Shown here: positions 15,201 to 24,600 of the stretch, piece by piece | How the letters are laid out: the number at the start of each line of letters is the position of its first letter | How positions within the stretch are numbered: position 1 is the first letter of the stretch | DNA from: a virus | IMG/VR virus record: IMGVR_UViG_3300033273_000307 | Coordinates: 1-53,202 of that record | DNA length: 53,202 bases | Strand: one strand, 5' to 3' | Program-made: the position numbers and the translations under genes | The notes under the pieces: model-generated | Database searches by the model: none | What the model was told of the DNA's origin: nothing | What the model saw: only the letters and a program-made list of their open reading frames with translations

Positions 15201-16640
15201 GGTTTTGGCATGTCTGCCATCTCCACAATCGACACTATTAGCGATGCTGGTTTAAACGCTATTGATACCGTTTCTAGTGTAACATTTGGTCCACTAACAG
15301 ACGCAAGGATCAAGATTGAGAGAGAACTTACTCCAGATGAAATTGAAGTATTCTCGATTGGTGGACCACTTGATCCACAAAGAGATAAAGTAGAAATCTT
15401 TAGTTCTACCGATACTTCTGCTGATGATGTTCAAATTATTGATGTATTCCCAGAAGTAACAGTTGTCTCTGCACAAATGCAGAGAGTTGTTTCTGCTACT
15501 ACTATTAGTGTTGACAGACAAATCACCACTACAGTACAAAATCTCATTCCTAATGATGCACTATCTAACATCAACTACTTTGAAGTTGGTGCATACTTGG
15601 ATGTTGACTTTGATTCTACTGACACAATTGCATTCATTCCAGACACTTACAAGTTCTACCCACAAGGTTACTTGTTAGTTGGTAATGAAGTAGTTTACTA
15701 CAACCGCAAACTTGATGATCGTTTCCTTTACATTCTTCGTGGTGAAAATAATACTACTGCACAAAACTGGCCAGCTGGAACGTTCTTAAGACAAATTCCT
15801 GCACCTGTTTCTGTATCCTCTGCTGCGATTGTTGCAATCGAATCTGAAAGCAAAATTACTACAGTCAATGTAGGAGCAACTGCTAAGGTTGAAAGAGTAA
15901 CTCAAATACAAATTACTTCTCCAACGTCCTCTGTAACTAAGGATGCACTTGAGATTGTAATTACTCCACCCCCAGGAGGTGCAGTTGACGGATATGAAGA
16001 ATCTGCATTTATTGCAGATCCTGTTATCAAGAGAGATGGTTCTTCCGTTGATCTTATTGATGTTGGTGGATTATATTTTGTTACCAAACGAAATCTAACA
16101 GAAGTACAAGTTACAAACTCTGTATTTGGCGCTGATCAAGAATATGTTGGCAAGTATGAGAAAACAAATGCTGGACATGTCATCTCATTCTTTAATGGAA
16201 TCTTTGATGATGGTGCATGTGGAGTATCTGGTATCACTATTAATGAGTTTAGCACATACTTCCCCGCATTCACTCTTGCAGACTTTATCGAAAGAGGAAA
16301 CTCCAGTTACACCAAGGCAGGTCCTAGATTCAACTTGTTACCTCCTTCAATTCAAAATCCAGCAACAATTGTCACATCTTCGGATGCAATCACTGGTGGA
16401 ACGTATGGTGGAACGGCAACAACTCTTTCCGTTACCAGCACAGAATTCTTCCCAAGTTCTGGATATCTCTTCTTAGCAACTTCATTGGTTGGTGTTGGTG
16501 GTTGTGTTGTTTCTTACACAGGCAAGACAGCGACTACGTTTACAGGATGTGCAGTTGTTAGAGAACATGAAGTCTTAGGATCAAATGGAGGACTAGTTGT
16601 TGCGAGCGACACTAATGTTGTTCCGCATGTTCTTTCCTAA
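6237..16640 (+). CDS. Giant baseplate-region structural protein (gp7 position) with YHYH domain, 3467 aa
   Basis: A 3467-residue protein between gp6 and gp8, the place of T4 gp7 (1032 aa). By eye the sequence is not clearly gp7-like, so the symbol is withheld. N-terminal residues 1-230 look like a conserved attachment domain. Modules visible: five beta units ending in 'E-I-I-x-Y...RG' (near residues 90, 340, 1280, 3150 and 3400); GxGYxxxP repeats near 555-690, 1590-1660 and 2950; a YHYH-type domain near 755-875 (HSPIIGFAYDGNPIYGPFG, then GTYAYFLTI); and two copies of a helical module near 2030-2145 and 2270-2390 separated by a Gly-rich beta insert. No transmembrane segment or signal peptide is seen. 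Its ends abut gp6 (4 bases) and a late promoter before gp8. It probably forms a large wedge arm or peripheral fibre mount. Confidence 0.8.
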   Translation: MPAVKTKRISALIESQLPEFISSEYELFSKFVSKYYEAQEVQGGPLDILSNIQKYADISYYEKNLLKQNDVLAVGINESSSFITLGDATSFPKKNGYVRIDDEIIFYERRTDTELQNCFRGVSGNTSLGDLYEASNFKTTESASHSAGQRVYNVSNLFLYALVRNFESQYLAGFPQKYLRGEVDKRTLIKNISKFYRAKGTTSSIKFIFNTIVTSDAENKPEVYKPKDFTYKASNADWISVYAVKAKVISGDPKSLIGLKVEQVATTEYGYASATVDNVYADGTSDGEQIYNIVLAPETVNGKFAVSTKTKLRQTLAGTASTGDRINVESTVGWEAPGSVTIGTEIISFKEKTITQFIIESRQPSGAVVHSANTPVYKPVLLKSGNVSLLSLGVVYNLLPKDGQPYATPGDQIQVSKPGFETDDPKIIKLGTNQPRWLFDQLTNPVAPTQTEVQTALEQVSTDVSAIFADDQYYYITSSSFPSHKILDGSTVTQTIQDQKLLRIIRKQASRTTEVYKTPKRDVGIAVNGVPFYGFRDTNSIRFGKLEKITVDIQGRGYNKPPFVLVDGVPNKARAILSGQVVESITVDTDDVFPRTPEITITSGRGADVRAVVTDGKVTSLVIDNPGEFYSSPPVVQIRDRAGRGRFANFEAIVNTDGEITGFTKIEEGNFYNQDTVIVDIIPAGTGAVGIPELKEWNFNRYEKLKDRFLDTENGYVFKNYNGVLEYGYGYVANPKALRVALNDNINNAGSEPATKTHSPIIGFAYDGNPIYGPFGHENPLDSNSSIVRMTSSYAINGSRREGPSISQYPLGSFVNDYTYTHKSGSLDENNGRFCITPEFPKGTYAYFLTIDSNQVPQYPYILGDKFYSLPVDSNYNSNINQEDIPKNSKKFFTAGMQGNGSGLIANIAEVKSGTIDSIDVVRSSNNFSVNSKLYFENRGTEGSEVEALVSSVKGRDVEYIESKENKAVKLTTIQNAYLFVDDTLNQPSSGAYGSIVGTVKSDNEIVLRNVVGTFDNTGTFSATIKTFTILLDERSSYTQGAILSLTDGVNAPVAKGEVLEGTSGQNLVKIKVTEGTWVVNDDYFIQSSDLFNTSGTKVVRLTSTSDGLEPFEVNQSVALIETSDNHGLGVGDRVKIDVNPDDALKTKTYYLRKRLYQEATLVPPENNTKIEFTGIGRYEILNGGADYTAGTYTNVALTGGSGSGATATFTVSDAGVVSSIQFQNLGSGYARGDYLTVADESLVRSGGSVSTARFTLYVGHAGISSSATRLVVQSAIGYAVGDQIQVGAEVMRIGSIIDGDLIVERAQEGTKAVDHFDGQVVSLYKPRYNFATNFQIFSTGTSGYIQSYDPDTQKIIITYDYSTLKSNADEVVLSSSFFDSSDPQRLVSVQSATELEYKFEFSEDNVTFVPNPNIALQEFYKYKFDTSHSSLTGTYFDVSPSRNYNVITQEKFESTILPGNPGAFTDLKFGFGSRLSDNDYQTKRGTDFTNFYYFDRKNVVFSGGAYFNIITDPLQGDKTVIYVTPNRFVYDVPSTPLWDGSGTITYTTTGQFAVGRINSTSLINLGLNYKKVPTIIGVEPNTNFRAKATVLFDNDSQTIVGIRIDDKGSNYVNPRVVITKGDGVDATFNIVAREGEIFSVVVDNPGRGYTFAPEVEIIESDIELYAESTTVGVPQSVSIVNNGGAFHLDSTVSPDFTSKYVVSLTNIVGNFRIGERVEQVIDGNVVFRAVVSEWRPGSNLLKIEKAENILRQGIALTAQQGVSGIVKSIFVTEFDSVISSFYDNLGYYNSDRGKLGVSNQKITDSFFYQDYSYVVKSRTPIEQWRDLIKSTTHPAGFKLFGQVDIEATAAAEMPVEMPKASHFSVIQLWDPNKNKITVESTKRVVTQVVQKVENQRIRKAQGSAATSEFLFNELRAFEITLNGAFDGYYDNDGRLQGTTSFQMLDNQGNAFFPANFNATANNLIISLDGVLQEPGVAFTVSGDQIVFSAPPLGPNQKQTGEGQTDVTSYEGVTFYGKYIAFKDSQYNDRYFKKIRNIYQRNGRWIDAANQIERNIDFIIEESIGYGQATHPTLDWATKKDDYQKDIRELLKGYEHDLRFGGNVKTYDFVDNFSESTDYDYITNNKTKSLDIFSYTTRLAKLAIRNWDYVDTNVSYILGSTTVTVTDSSNLAVGMYISSGRAYPEGTKIVSIDSATQVTLSRAAIANSGGGGGAAQGVTNVDGTTGNGVGATNTIAVQPGDTFQVEEGATYVVPISFSGSDQATFYWSGINNGAYYDASNLISSNKNYIIEEALGWAQATYPGLNWGTISTKCGRDLGYMLDAYIYHLKWGGNERLVEFGQLYYKSAKYPDSEELLHIDDELTETIATFNYAKDLMILAMRNALPSGTYTSTAPVIDSTVLTDTQFPLCIEVESTLQTYHEIINTILTEGKGLVAKTSQNPNKRGNWSTSLTYSNINIIGDPLLLASECNDVISSVDSLYTNVEELLNDNPATRTLPDYVDGENKEFELYWEDGTEVNVEEDEDLFLTLNAVLQRPKFTANFPQEDAYYIDRTVIPNVLKFDVAPIWDQDFSAKTVGEPTAVEKVVGIGVGNYKRLTIDYNLVDGIRSGPFLILDVEDNTVQSIEAEDNMYVFLDGVLQRKGFSYTVAGPNIYFNVPIKKEMKIDIRYLYGRDVGQILNIYDFAPDTYFSRGTLEIPGIPLAIRQAFSSFAWMGDKIGQPIHLWQQRANGTYNVIAELGNFSINGSNFNFDIKSQKASFEENLDYVFAVKGAYDRTFTIAHGDVGTPVLIYDTDDLGRNLLRDDSQIWAGTILRKTFKTPFVSLSNDDKIRVEGEDVFRKVKLLPSVTTSTEGRDGEQVTNSNFGSVSIETYTGITRGEGLSVIATIENGSVVSLSWNQRSYDPLTQPTAYQYYTPPVLNFIPKNGQGGGASAKVLVSKGQVVSVELISGGSGYTEAPQVVVARRFEVLTERDIGVSLINVRMNPYVEGFGMSAISTIDTISDAGLNAIDTVSSVTFGPLTDARIKIERELTPDEIEVFSIGGPLDPQRDKVEIFSSTDTSADDVQIIDVFPEVTVVSAQMQRVVSATTISVDRQITTTVQNLIPNDALSNINYFEVGAYLDVDFDSTDTIAFIPDTYKFYPQGYLLVGNEVVYYNRKLDDRFLYILRGENNTTAQNWPAGTFLRQIPAPVSVSSAAIVAIESESKITTVNVGATAKVERVTQIQITSPTSSVTKDALEIVITPPPGGAVDGYEESAFIADPVIKRDGSSVDLIDVGGLYFVTKRNLTEVQVTNSVFGADQEYVGKYEKTNAGHVISFFNGIFDDGACGVSGITINEFSTYFPAFTLADFIERGNSSYTKAGPRFNLLPPSIQNPATIVTSSDAITGGTYGGTATTLSVTSTEFFPSSGYLFLATSLVGVGGCVVSYTGKTATTFTGCAVVREHEVLGSNGGLVVASDTNVVPHVLS

Positions 16641-16647
16641 ATATCGG

Positions 16648-16661
16648 TATAAATATAAATA
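16648..16661 (+). promoter_or_regulatory. Two overlapping perfect T4 late promoters (TATAAATA)
   Basis: TATAAATA occurs at 16648-16655 and again at 16654-16661, sharing two bases. It lies in the 58-base gap before gp8, 37 bases upstream of its ATG. Both copies match the T4 late consensus exactly. Confidence 0.7.
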
Positions 16662-16698
16662 ACTCAGGCACAAACTACAACGTCGGACAAAGAAACCC

Positions 16699-18513
16699 AT
16701 GGCTGCTATTATTTCTGATAAGTTTCGTATTTTTAATGCGAAACAATTCCTAGAGTCTCTAACAGAAGGTGCTACTGACACCAGTGCAGAGCGTTCTAGA
16801 ATGTACTTCTTTGTGGGTCGTCCACAACCTTGGAGAGCATATCTAGAAATCTACTCCAAGAACGCTACCTCATTTACAGTTGGTGACGAAGTGTACGTAG
16901 GAACTTATGCTTCTACTCCCTTCCGTGCCACGATTGCTGCCGTTTATGATAGTGCCCTTTTAGTTTACGACGTTTTTGGCAGCAATGGTGTCAATTCTGC
17001 TCCAGCTTTAGGAACTGCACTGAAGTGTAGAACTGGCGGCGCAGGTGGATCCGATACAGGTGCTACTGCAGTCTCTGGTGTATATCGTTACGCAGACGAG
17101 AACGTTCCCCCTCTGCCTCTCGATAACCAAACAGAAAAGGTTGGTCTCTACGACGAAATTATCGCTGCTAAGCGTATCACTGATGCTTATGCAAGAACAG
17201 TCATCCGCCGTTACAACTGGGATCTAGTTGCTAATCCTAAGTTTGACATGTGGAAGCCTGACTACTCTGATACCCCTGGTGGCGGTGGTCAGATTGGTAA
17301 GGCAACTGCAACTGGTGCTACCAGCATTGCTGATGCTAAGTTCTATGTAATGAACTCTGCATACGAAGTATTTAAGTGTCTCTACAATGGTGAGAATCCT
17401 TCTAACAGCACTGGTCAGAACGCAACTGAGGAACCAACTGTAGCAGGTGCAAACTATGATGCTGCTACTGGTCTCTATACCGAAAGCACTGGCGCTGGTT
17501 ACATCTGGAAGTACATGTACACCATCCCAACCGATGATGTTCTGAAGTTCCTCTCTTCCGACTTCATGCCAATCGTTCTTCCTGGCAACACTTCCAGAAC
17601 AAACGTTGTTTCTCTTGCTGTTGCTGGTGCATGTGATGTTGCACTAATCGAAGACACTGGCGCAGGTCTCCCCGCTTCCCAGACACTATACACTTCTATC
17701 AAGGGTGATGGAACTGGTGGTGTTGTTGAGTTCGTAACAAATGGTTCTGGTGGTATCACTTCCGCAGCTATTCAAGCACGTGGATCTGGTTACACCTATG
17801 CTAATGTCCTTCTTGGAAATGGCAACCTCTTCTCTGATGCTGGTCTAACCTCTGCAGTTGCTACTGCTAGTGGTGCAACTGGTGCTATTGAAGTTGTTCT
17901 TCCTCCTCTAGGTGGTCATGGTTCTGACCATGAAACAGAACTTAATGGTAAGCGTGTGATGACAAACATCCGTCTAACCTACTCTGAAGGTTCTGGTGAC
18001 TTCCCTGTTGATAACGACTTCCGTCGCATCGGTATCGTTGCTGACCCATACAACTATGGCACAACTTCCTATGCAACTGCTGATACCCTCTCTGGTCTAA
18101 AGGCAGTCAAGATTACTGGTGCTACTGCTGATTACAACCCTGACGAGACTATTGTTCAGACTGTAACTGGTGGTACTGCAAGAGGAACCGTTGTTTCCTG
18201 GACACTTGATAGTGGTTCGACTACTGCTGGTGTTCTCAAGTACATCCAAACGTCTGATGCACACACGGATCAGGGTGTTGTAAGAGCATTCGAGAGCAAT
18301 GCTGCTAACGCAATCACTGGTGAAGCATCTGCTGCATCGGGTAACGTTGATACTGCTTACGCTTCTGCACTTCTAGGTTCTTCCTTCACTGCAGGTCTTG
18401 CCAATCCAGAGATTGAGAACAACTCGGGTAATGTAATTTACATCGAGAACCGTCGTCTTATCACCCGTGCTCCTGACCAGATTGAAGATATCAAACTAGT
18501 AATCGAATTCTGA
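16699..18513 (+). CDS. 8: Baseplate wedge protein gp8 (enlarged)
   Basis: A 604-residue protein recognisable as T4 gp8 (334 aa) by several features: the N-terminal SDKFR and FFVGRPQPW segment, the YNAYEVFKC-like stretch (here NSAYEVFKCLYNGENPS), GAGYIWKYMYTIP, NIRLTYSEGSGDFPVDNDFR with IGIVADPYNYG, and the C-terminus GNVIYIENRRLITRAPDQ ending DIKLVIEF. gp8 is a wedge dimer that binds gp7, gp10 and gp53. The extra length comes mostly from two inserts, about residues 303-416 (with a GSGYTYANVLL repeat unit like those of the neighbouring giants) and 469-554. It has its own perfect late promoter pair and a hairpin terminator 21 bases after the stop. Confidence 0.9.
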   Translation: MAAIISDKFRIFNAKQFLESLTEGATDTSAERSRMYFFVGRPQPWRAYLEIYSKNATSFTVGDEVYVGTYASTPFRATIAAVYDSALLVYDVFGSNGVNSAPALGTALKCRTGGAGGSDTGATAVSGVYRYADENVPPLPLDNQTEKVGLYDEIIAAKRITDAYARTVIRRYNWDLVANPKFDMWKPDYSDTPGGGGQIGKATATGATSIADAKFYVMNSAYEVFKCLYNGENPSNSTGQNATEEPTVAGANYDAATGLYTESTGAGYIWKYMYTIPTDDVLKFLSSDFMPIVLPGNTSRTNVVSLAVAGACDVALIEDTGAGLPASQTLYTSIKGDGTGGVVEFVTNGSGGITSAAIQARGSGYTYANVLLGNGNLFSDAGLTSAVATASGATGAIEVVLPPLGGHGSDHETELNGKRVMTNIRLTYSEGSGDFPVDNDFRRIGIVADPYNYGTTSYATADTLSGLKAVKITGATADYNPDETIVQTVTGGTARGTVVSWTLDSGSTTAGVLKYIQTSDAHTDQGVVRAFESNAANAITGEASAASGNVDTAYASALLGSSFTAGLANPEIENNSGNVIYIENRRLITRAPDQIEDIKLVIEF

Positions 18514-18533
18514 TGTGAAAGAGAGACATCAAG

Positions 18534-18563
18534 AATCCCTCCAGCAATGGGGGGATTTTTTTT
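18534..18563 (+). terminator. Intrinsic terminator after gp8
   Basis: AATCCCTCC (18534-18542) pairs with GGGGGGATT (18549-18557), with one G-T wobble, across a six-base loop. A T-run of eight follows (18556-18563). It separates the gp8 transcript from the DUF4815 gene, which has its own late motif. Confidence 0.8.
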
Positions 18564-18570
18564 ATCTCTA

Positions 18571-18602
18571 CTAAATACTAGGGACAAGATGCTAGTATTT
18601 GG
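18571..18602 (+). promoter_or_regulatory. Late promoter motif CTAAATA embedded in an 11-bp inverted repeat
   Basis: CTAAATACTAG (18571-18581) pairs with CTAGTATTTGG (18592-18602) with one wobble, leaving a ten-base loop. The left arm is itself a CTAAATA late motif. GGAG (18604-18607) and the ATG at 18612 follow directly. Confidence 0.55.
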
Positions 18603-18611
18603 CGGAGTACA

Positions 18612-21600
18612 ATGCCACAAAAGACTAACCTTAATGTAAATCCTTACTACGAGGACTTCGACGCGAACAAGAATTTTTATAAGATTCTATTCCGTCCTGG
18701 TTACTCTATCCAAGGTAGAGAATTAACACAAGTTCAATCGATTCTTCAGAATCAAATTGAATCCTTCGGTAAGTATGCATTTAAACAGGGGGAATTGGTA
18801 ATCCCAGGTGAAGTTGGACTCAACACCAAATTAGATTATGTAAAATTATCTTCCGTATCAGAAGTAGCAATAGGCGAAGGAAATGATATTGTCTACAGAA
18901 AGTATGATATCACACAGTTGGTTGGACAACAACTAACTGGACTAACATCTGGTGTCACTGCAACAGTTTTAGCAGCAAGATTATCAACCGAGTCTAGTGC
19001 TGATACTGTTTATGTAAATTATATTAACAGTGGTAACTCTAACACAGAAGAAACTTTTAGGCAAGGCGAAACCCTAGAGGTTGTTGATGGTGTCAATACA
19101 CCACTTCTAGTTGTCGGTACAGACGGTAGTGTTCTACCAACTAGCATCCAAGTCACAAATCCAGACACACAAGAAGTAACATCCATTGACAGTCCTGCAA
19201 TGGGTTATGGTTCAGCTGTAAAGGTCCAAGAAGGTATTTACTTTGTTAATGGTTACTTTGTTCGTAATGACGAGCAACTCCTCATTATCGACGAATACTA
19301 CAACAAACCTTCCGCAAAAGTTGGATTTACAATCAAAGAGTCGATTGTAACTCCAGAAGAAGATGCATCTCTATATGATAATGCAATTGGATCTTCTAAC
19401 TACACTGCTCCTGGTGGTCACAGACTGAAGATTAGTCTAGAACTAAAAGAGTTTGCACTGAATGCAATTACAGATAAGAACTTCATTCAGTTACTTACTG
19501 TATCCAGAGGTAAAATTCAAAGAAAGATCCAAGGAACAGATTTCAGTGTTCTAGAGCAAACTCTAGCACGTAGAACATTTGATGAGAGTGGAGATTACGT
19601 TGTAGACAACTTCGCTGTAGATATCAGAGAGTATGCTCAGAAAGATGGCAATCGTGGTATCTATGCTGCAGATGAATTTGGTCTGTATAACAATCTGACT
19701 TCTACCGAAGCATCCAGAAAGATGGTGGCTACCATTGGTCCTGGTAAAGCATATGTCAAAGGATATGAAATTGTCAACAAAGAAACTAAGTATCTAGATA
19801 TTAGTAAGGCAAGAGAGAGTTTGTCCTCTGACAATGTAACTCTAAAGACAAAGGGTCTGCCAACTTACAGCATTACAAACGTATTTGGTAGTGTACCTCT
19901 CAACAAAGAAGGGTCTGAACTTACAGCGTATCCAGATCTATTCTTCTATGCATCTTTCAACGATGGTTCTATTGGTCTAAATGATACAGAACTTGCAAGT
20001 GATCATAGACAAACTATCAACAGAAGAGGGGAAGTATTCAGTGTAGATGATGGCATCAAGACTATCACTTTGCAAATCACAAATACTGTAACTCTTATTG
20101 GTGCAGTAACTGATGCAACTTTTGATTCTCAATTCTCTGAGCTGTTCTTTATTAAGACTAGAACTGACACAGGATCTACTGCTGCTATCTCAAGTTTCAA
20201 ATCTTTATCATTTGCTACAACCAACAAACCACTAATCAATCCAGCCGAATCTGTTCAGTTTTTAGAACTCACTGTTTCTGGTAGAAAAGATGAACTGGAA
20301 CAACTCTTGCTGGAGTATGATGATTCTGATTCTGAATACAAGAGAAAAATCTTCTTAACCGAGGCAGATGCTGCTAACAATTCGAATGAATTTGGTTTCA
20401 TTGTAGATTATACTGACACCATTACTCCTGTTATTGGTAAAGCAAAACCAAGTAATTTTGTACTGCAAAAATTAGGATCTGGTTTCAACTCAGACTCTGA
20501 TATTGTCCTATCTAGAGGGCGTTTAGCAAACGGAGATGCTACTTACAATTCTATCTTTGGATTGTCTTACTTTGATCCAACATTCTACACCAAAATTCAG
20601 TTAGATGCAACTCCTACTGGATCTAATGCATTCCAAGCAGGTAAGTATATTTTTGGATTAGGGAGCAAAGCTTATGGTGTTGTAGAAGGATCTGATACTG
20701 GAGTATATTCCATTGGAAGTCTCCTTTACATTAAAACTCTATCTGGTAGATTTACTTCTGGTGAAACAGTAAGAGATGAAGATGGCAATACCGCTAGAAT
20801 TGCAACCGACAATACTATTTCCCATTTTGTTGTTCAAAACAGAGGACTTGGTTATGCTGATGGCGTAACTCTACTAGTTAATGGTTTTGAATTTGACTCT
20901 TCTAAGATTGCAATTTCTAAGACCAGTGATGGTAAGGTCTACAAGGCAGTTATTGCAGATAGAAATGCAGTATCTTTACAATATGCACAACCACCTGCTG
21001 TAACTGTCAAAAATCCAGATGCTGCTGGTGCTCCAAACTCTGCAGCAGCAGTTGTCCCTGTTCTATTCAGAAACAGCGTAACAACTTATACACCACAGAA
21101 CGTCAAGTCACTTGGTTGCAGTTATGGTTCTGGTAACTCTAACAACTTCAGTGCTGATGTTGTTGTGGATAGTCAGACATATTCTGAAATTAAGTCCGTT
21201 ACTGACTTTACATTCTTCGGATCTCAGGGATCCAACTTCATTGAATCTACAAGTTTCAGTGCAGATGCATCCACTATTCTACAGCAAGGAGATCTAGTAC
21301 AATTCTCTGATGATAATAATAATCTAGTAAGAGCAATTGTTCAGTATGCAACTGAGCAAAACGGACCATTCAAAACTAGAGTTTATTTTGATACCGCTCT
21401 ACCAGGACCAGTAACTAATACTAGTATCGTTCGTTTACGTCCTAAAGTTGTCAATGCAAATAGTGGCACACTAATCTTCCCAACTGGAAGTAAGCAGGTA
21501 TCTCAACTAGCATACAGTGACGAAGAGAGCAAGATCAAATACTACTTCCGTAGAGATTTTGTCACTACTGCTTCTGGTGATGCTAACGCAATTACATTCA

Positions 21601-24600
21601 AAGCACAACTTCCATTTGGAACACAGAGATTTGCTGCATACAGCAAAGAGAACTTCGTGATTACAGTTCTCGATCCTGGTGATGCTCCCAATATTGCAAT
21701 TGGTGATATTCTATATGTTTCCCAGGACGAAGTAAATATTACTTCTAAGACAGATACTACCAGTGGTCTAACTTCTGGAAGTATTAGTCTAGCACTTCCT
21801 TCATCTTACTTTGGAACAATTCCTTCTAATGGAACATATCCAAAATTAAAACTGACTGCAACAGTTGAAGTAAGCAATGCTAAACCAAGACTAAAAACTG
21901 CAATTAGAAATAAGAGAATTACAGTTGCATCCGCAGGTGATCGTGTAGTTCCATTCAGAGGATCTGATTATGATACTAAAGCAGTAGAGACTATTTCTTA
22001 CTCTGATGCATTCAAACTGAGATACGTATATGAAGGAACTTCTTCTCAACCACCTGAACTCGATAGTGCAGGCAATCTAATTTCTGGTACAGATGTAACT
22101 AATAAGTTTACGTTTGACAACGGTCAAAGAGACACTGTTTATGATGTCTCCAGACTTGTTCTAAAACCAGGATTTGAACCTACAAGTGGTCAGTTGGTAA
22201 TTGCCTTTGATTATTTTGTACATTCTCAAGGTGACTTCTGTACCATTGATAGTTATCTACATGAAGCAGGTGTTCCTGAAGATGAGATTCCTACATTCAA
22301 TTCTTCTGTTCATAAGGTAGTAGAACTTAAAAACGTACTAGACTTTAGACCTAAGGTAGATTCCAACGCTATTATTTCTGGTTTCCAGAATAACACAAGT
22401 CTTGGATCAACATCTGGTTCGTTTGCTGGTTCTGGTGCTGTTGTTTCTAGCACTCCTGCTCCAGATAATAATATTGAATACACATTCTCCTTCAGTCAGG
22501 TACAATACTTAGATCGCATTGATGGTATTTTCTTAGACAAGAAAGGCAACTTTATAGTCAAAGAAGGTAACTCTTCCCTCAATCCATCTAAACCAGATCC
22601 TATTGAGGATGCAGTTCCTCTCTTCTATGCATACATTCCTGCATTCACAAAAGACAGTAAGGACGTAAGAATTACTCCTGTTGATAACAGACGCTACACG
22701 ATGCGTGATATTGGTAAGTTGGAGAAGCGCATTGAGCGTCTCGAATACTATACCACACTTAGCATTCTAGAGCAACAAGCTCTCAACATGCAAGTCAAAG
22801 ATGAAATTGGACTTGATAGATTCAAGTCTGGATTCTTTGTTGATAATTTTGAGGCACATAGAGTTGGCAACCTCAATTCTCTTGACTACAAATGCTCTAT
22901 TGATAGCAGACAATCTACACTAAGACCACAGTCAAAAGAAGATTCTATTGATCTTGTAGAAGTTAATACTAGAAATGATCAAAGATCTGTTTCTGGATAC
23001 ACCAGATCTGGTAATATTGTTACTTTGCCATATGGAAGTCTAGAACTACTAGGGAATGATTTTGCTTCTAAGACTCTAAATCCAAATCCATTTGTTGTTC
23101 TACAGTATGTTGGTGACGGTGAAGTTTCACCATCCATCGACCAGTGGTATGATGATTCACAAGAACCATTGGTTGTAGACACAAACACCAATCTATACAC
23201 AATTTTCCTTGCAAAAGAAAATGTAAAAGAGAGTCTATCGAGTCTCCACAACTCTTTCGTTGTAAACTGGGTAGGAACTTCACCTGCATTTACTTCTATC
23301 AATTCTCTTGGTGAACTGAATACTCAGGATGCAATTTCTTCTGTTGCTAGTGCATCTGTTGGAAGTTCCTCCAACATCAGTCCACAGAATAATGACATTG
23401 CAAAAGGTGTTCAGTCGAAGAGTGTTGGTGAAACTCAAGTGTCTACAGCTCTTGCATTCTTCGCAAGAAGCAAACCAGTCAAGTTTGTTATTCGTAGACT
23501 GAAACCAAATACTAAGATCAATGTATTCCTTGAGGGAAGAAACATTAATCGTTGGGTCAATCCCGATCTAAGATTCACTGGTATTGCTGGCAACTCGTTG
23601 TCTGCTTTCAATGGAAGTGTAACCACTGATGAGTATGGAAATGCTAGTGGTTTAATTCTTCTGCCTTCTGGTTATCCACCACTACAAAATGCAACTTGGG
23701 GTGGAGATGTAAGCACTGTATCATATGACACCAACGCTGAACAATTGAACTTCACCACAGGTGAGTTGACATTTAGATTTACATCTAGTGCTACAAATGA
23801 AAGCAAAGAGACAGTTGATACTTATGCAGAAGTAAAATATTATGCTTCTGGAACTCTACCACAGAATCCTTCCAGCATTGTATCCACAAAACCATCCTAC
23901 TTCAAAGCGAACGAGGGTGTACAACTTATCGAAAGCAATACTGATAATCCAGTAAGACCAAATCCTCTCGCCCAGACTTTCAAAATTGAGAATCTGGATG
24001 GTGGTTGTTTTGTTACTGGTGTTGATCTCTACTTCAATAAGAAGAGCACCAACATTCCAATCAAGACATACATTACTAATGTAGATGCAGAAAAACCAGG
24101 CAAGAATATTGTTCCTGGAACAGAAAAGGTACTATCTCCAAATACATTCCTCAAGTGTACTGCTAGTGGAAACATGTCGGTATACAAAGGAGAAAATGTA
24201 ACTGGTGCTTCTTCTGCTGCTTCTGGTCCTATTCTCCAGATCTTTGATAAGAACAATGTAGAACTAGTTGCTACTGCATCTGGCAGATACAGTCTTACCA
24301 ATGAGCAAGTCTATACTGTAGTCTTGAGCAATCACAACGGCAGATCTTTCTCTGCAAATGAAGATCTAATTATCCCATCCGTAACACTAGCAAATGCTAC
24401 TGATGGAACAGACTTTGTTCTAAGTATTGCTAAGGATAGTGGAAAACTATCGGACATCAGAGTTACTAATCCTGGTACTAACTATGACAGTGCTGTTCTG
24501 ACTCTAGAGAGTCCACAACTTCCTGGTGGTTCTACTGCTACTGCATCTATTAAAGTTTCTGGTGGTAAGATCTATAATGTAGAAGTTTCTTTACCTGGAT

